DNA of 64,000 bases from Candidatus Enterococcus myersii (lineage in GTDB: Bacteria > Bacillota > Bacilli > Lactobacillales > Enterococcaceae): assembly GCF_017316025.1 (NCBI RefSeq), contig NZ_JAFLVT010000013.1:1-64000 (forward strand), read 5' to 3'. Positions 62,056-64,000 of the stretch are shown here, piece by piece. Position 1 is the stretch's first letter; each line of letters begins with the position of its first letter. A model generated the notes under the pieces. That model was not told the origin of the DNA and made no database searches. It worked only from the letters and a program-made list of their open reading frames with translations. Made by a program: the position numbers and the translations under genes.

Positions 62056-62883
62056 ATGGCAAATAAATGGTTAAAAGGAGTTTTATGGTTGGGATTGTTG
62101 GCTTTTTTATTAAATACTTTTCACGTAAATGCTAAAGCAGAGGATAGAAAAGTACCGATTACATTGGAAAATGAAGCATTAGTAATGGTCCCAGGCACGG
62201 GTGCGACGGTGGACCGTTTTGATAAATTAATTGTCCAATTGCAAAAGACAACTGCATGCGAGGTTTTGAAAATCACGGTGCAGACAAATGGCCAATTAAC
62301 GATTAAAGGTGAGTTATCACAAAAAGCCAGTCAGCCGATTATCGTCATTGGTTTTGCTGACAGCTCAGAAGAGACCGTCCCAAAACAAGCAGTATGGTAT
62401 GAAAAAGCAATTGCTTATGTTCAGCACCAATATGGTGTTGAACATTATAATTTTCTTGGCCACTCCAATGGCGGGTTGGTTTTGACGGATTATTTGGAGT
62501 ATGTTTCTTTGTCAATTGATCCCAAACCAAATAAAATTTTATTTTTAGGAACGCCATTTAACGATGTGGGATGGAAGTATAATGAAATGACACCGACTTT
62601 TAATGAAGTAAAAAAAGTCAGTGATGTTTTAAAACGCTATTTGGATAATAAACAGCGTTTGCCTAAGACAATTTCTGTTGTTAGTGTAGCTGGAAATGTT
62701 GCCGATGGGAATTCTGACGGGACTGTACCTGTTACAAGTCTTCTGGCTGGGGGACTCATTTATGGCGACAGTCAAAGTTATCAAACGTTTCTTGTGACCG
62801 AAAATGCGAAACATAGCCAGTTGGTTGTTCATCCTACGGTTATGCGATTAATTCAAACTTTTTTATGGTCGGCGAAAAAATAA
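62056..62883 (+). CDS. Secreted alpha/beta hydrolase, DUF915 family
   Basis: 275 residues; AGAGGTAG before ATG. Signal peptide (about 1-28, ending VNAKA). Oxyanion region MVPGTGATVDRF, nucleophile elbow FLGHSNGG, acid in SDGTVPV, and His in KHSQL. This is the catalytic triad of DUF915 lipase-like proteins, secreted by many Lactobacillales. The substrate is unknown. Confidence 0.85.
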   Translation: MANKWLKGVLWLGLLAFLLNTFHVNAKAEDRKVPITLENEALVMVPGTGATVDRFDKLIVQLQKTTACEVLKITVQTNGQLTIKGELSQKASQPIIVIGFADSSEETVPKQAVWYEKAIAYVQHQYGVEHYNFLGHSNGGLVLTDYLEYVSLSIDPKPNKILFLGTPFNDVGWKYNEMTPTFNEVKKVSDVLKRYLDNKQRLPKTISVVSVAGNVADGNSDGTVPVTSLLAGGLIYGDSQSYQTFLVTENAKHSQLVVHPTVMRLIQTFLWSAKK

Positions 62884-62894
62884 CGTATTTATTA

Positions 62895-62928
62895 AGAAAA
62901 CTGATTGACATTAGGTGGTCAGTTTTCT
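62895..62928 (+). terminator. Terminator of the DUF915 gene, overlapping the tRNA promoter
   Basis: AGAAAACTGA (62895-62904) pairs with TCAGTTTTCT (62919-62928). Its right arm ends in the first base of the tRNA -10 box. Confidence 0.65.
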
Positions 62929-62933
62929 ATAAT
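62905..62933 (+). promoter_or_regulatory. Consensus promoter of tRNA-Arg
   Basis: TTGACA (62905-62910), exactly 17 bp, TATAAT (62928-62933): a perfect sigma-70-type promoter, 16 nt before the tRNA. Confidence 0.92.
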
Positions 62934-62948
62934 GAACTTTGTTGCTAT

Positions 62949-63022
62949 GTCATAGTAGCTCAGCCGGATAGAGCATCCGCCTTCTAAGCGGACGGTCGGG
63001 GGTTCGAATCCCTCCTGTGACG
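62949..63022 (+). tRNA. tRNA-Arg, anticodon TCT
   Basis: A 74-nt cloverleaf. Acceptor arms GTCATAG/CTGTGAC, D arm with GTAGCTCAGCCGGATAGAGC, anticodon stem TCCGC/GCGGA with loop CTTCTAA, T arm GGGGGTTCGAATCCCTCC (approximate pairing), discriminator G. It reads AGA/AGG. CCA is not encoded. Confidence 0.95.
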
Positions 63023-63025
63023 CTA

Positions 63026-63066
63026 AAAAACCGCTAGAAATTAATATTTCTAGCGGTTTTTCTTTT
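63026..63066 (+). terminator. Terminator of tRNA-Arg
   Basis: AAAAACCGCTAGAAAT pairs with ATTTCTAGCGGTTTTT around a short AATA-type loop, followed by CTTTTT. Confidence 0.92.
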
Positions 63067-63129
63067 TGGATTAAAAGTAGACTGATTAATAATTTGAAAC
63101 CAAGGTAACATGATTAACGCGCTCTTTGT

Positions 63130-63282
63130 TTAGTGAGCTGTGTGGCGGACAAATTTAAAATGCAGCGATTTATTTTTTCTTTCTGGTGTCGTTTCTTGCA
63201 AAGCTTTTTTTATGATTTTTTCACGTGATTGCTTGTAAGCGTCTATTCGGCGGGCTAAAATTTCTTCTTTTGTCGTTTTCAT
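63130..63282 (-). CDS. Small basic protein, 50 residues, unknown function
   Basis: Start ATG 63282 has an excellent ribosome site AGGAGGG 7 nt upstream; stop TAA at 63130. It begins MKTTKEEILARRIDAYKQSR and ends HFKFVRHTAH. It is rich in Lys and Arg (about 14 of 50) and predicted helical in the first 30 residues. No membrane segment or signal peptide. I do not recognise a family. It lies tail to tail with the tRNA terminator. Confidence 0.6.
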   Translation of the reverse strand: MKTTKEEILARRIDAYKQSREKIIKKALQETTPERKNKSLHFKFVRHTAH

Positions 63283-63445
63283 AATAATCCCTCCTGTGTT
63301 TGATGTAATACAAGGGTAGCATCATCGCGGTCGCATTTCGAAGATATTGCTTGTAGTTTAGTGAACATACGTATGGCTTAAATGCAAAAAAACAGATAAA
63401 CACGAAAAGAATTTAATCCATGGTGTTTACCTGCCAGATAAGTTT

Positions 63446-63790
63446 TTATTCTGCTGTTTGAAAAGCTACATTCATATCTAATATTCCTTCATCAGAACGT
63501 AAAACGAAATTACCGTAACTACCACTACGATCTAATGTGATGTTATAGGGTAAAAAGTTTTTTTCATAATCGGATATATACACTTGATATCGCTCGTTTT
63601 GTAGCTGTTCACTAAAAGGCGCTATTTTTTCTTTAATGGGTTTAATCAAAAAACGGTCCCCAATCATACAACATCCTTGGGCTGATGAAAATTGATTTGA
63701 ACCGTCATTTAAAGCTAATATGAAAGATTTGCTGCCGGCTAATTTATCTGTTAAGTAAAAAGCAGCTTCATTGGTAATGTGTAGTTTCAT
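63446..63790 (-). CDS. HesB/YqkB-like iron-sulfur-biosynthesis-fold protein
   Basis: 114 residues from ATG 63790 (TAGGAG upstream); the frame is open further back without a site. MKLHITNEAAFYLTDKL is a HesB/IscA-type start. The central GCCMIG keeps two neighbouring Cys, but the CGC pair of classic A-type carriers near the C-terminus is absent. Similar short proteins occur in Firmicutes as the YqkB/YneR group, function unproven. Confidence 0.65.
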   Translation of the reverse strand: MKLHITNEAAFYLTDKLAGSKSFILALNDGSNQFSSAQGCCMIGDRFLIKPIKEKIAPFSEQLQNERYQVYISDYEKNFLPYNITLDRSGSYGNFVLRSDEGILDMNVAFQTAE

Positions 63791-63851
63791 ACGATCATCT
63801 CCTAGCGGCAGTATAAGCCCAGTGGCCAAAAATGAAAAATATTCTGCTTTA

Positions 63852-64000
63852 TTAACGGTTTTTACTTAAAATAAAGTCATAGTCATGTGTAGTTTCTTTT
63901 TCTGAAGACGTGGCGTTGGCTTTTTTACCGGTAAATTTCAATTCAATAGTGGTAACGTCATCGGCGTCTGCCAATTTTTCTAGTGGATAAGCTGCGGTTC
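63852..64000 (-). CDS. C-terminal part of an unrecognised protein (partial)
   Basis: Minus-strand frame open from the window edge to TAA (63854-63852), about 48 visible residues ending HDYDFILSKNR. A segment reads VTTIELKFTGKKANATSSEK. I do not recognise the family. It ends about 60 nt before the HesB-like gene on the same strand and may be co-transcribed with it. Confidence 0.6.
   Translation of the reverse strand, partial: TAAYPLEKLADADDVTTIELKFTGKKANATSSEKETTHDYDFILSKNR

Overview
The window is low-GC Gram-positive DNA of the order Lactobacillales, most likely an enterococcus or close relative. This rests on strong AGGAGG ribosome sites, T-box leaders, a dltXABCD operon, the agmatine deiminase pathway, an MsmK-type sugar ATPase and the Bacillus-like dnaX-recR-tmk-holB replication neighbourhood. 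The putrescine carbamoyltransferase resembles my memory of the Enterococcus faecalis enzyme, but I cannot name the species.

Layout. 1-5 kb: the tail of a wall-anchored protein, a secreted coiled-coil/CHAP peptidoglycan hydrolase, a gluconate kinase and a sugar ABC ATPase (minus strand). 5.1-9.8 kb: a methionine uptake operon (metN, metI, metQ, M20 peptidase) behind two consecutive T-box leaders, both with a likely AUG specifier. 9.8-11.4 kb: a PucR-like regulator and an MgtC/SapB protein (minus). 11.8-18.5 kb: an agmatine deiminase cluster (ptcA, antiporter, aguA, carbamate kinase, second aguA paralogue, RpiR regulator). 18.9-29.1 kb: one giant surface protein of about 3,430 residues with 21 SpaA-like repeats. 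29.3-30.3 kb: threonine dehydratase behind a perfect CcpA site. 30.4-33.8 kb: a YdjI/YdjG/YdjH-like envelope-stress set (minus).

34-41.3 kb is a housekeeping operon: dnaX, ybaB, recR, tmk, darA, holB, ricT, yabA, rsmI. Then come SOS-boxed dinB, the anaerobic ribonucleotide reductase genes nrdD-nrdG (minus) with two NrdR boxes, a BceAB-type peptide-resistance transporter, dltXABCD, an M42 peptidase, an MBL hydrolase plus lipoate ligase, and a short-form prolyl-tRNA synthetase behind a proline T-box. The last 6 kb holds a degenerate sensor-kinase-like membrane protein, a signal-peptidase-like protein lacking both catalytic residues, a TrmR-like methyltransferase, a DUF915 hydrolase, tRNA-Arg(TCT) and three small minus-strand genes.

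How the genes work together: the agmatine cluster should yield ATP, putrescine and ammonia from agmatine. The dlt operon, BceAB and the hydrolase concern the cell envelope. Three T-boxes link methionine import and prolyl-tRNA charging to tRNA charging. The most unusual items are pseudoenzymes: an AguA paralogue with the catalytic His replaced by Asp, a signal peptidase homologue with Ser-to-Asp and His-to-Arg changes, and a GHKL-like sensor with no phospho-accepting His. The giant adhesin with a YPKTG sorting signal and the double methionine T-box are also notable. No CRISPR array, insertion sequence, integrase or phage gene was seen.
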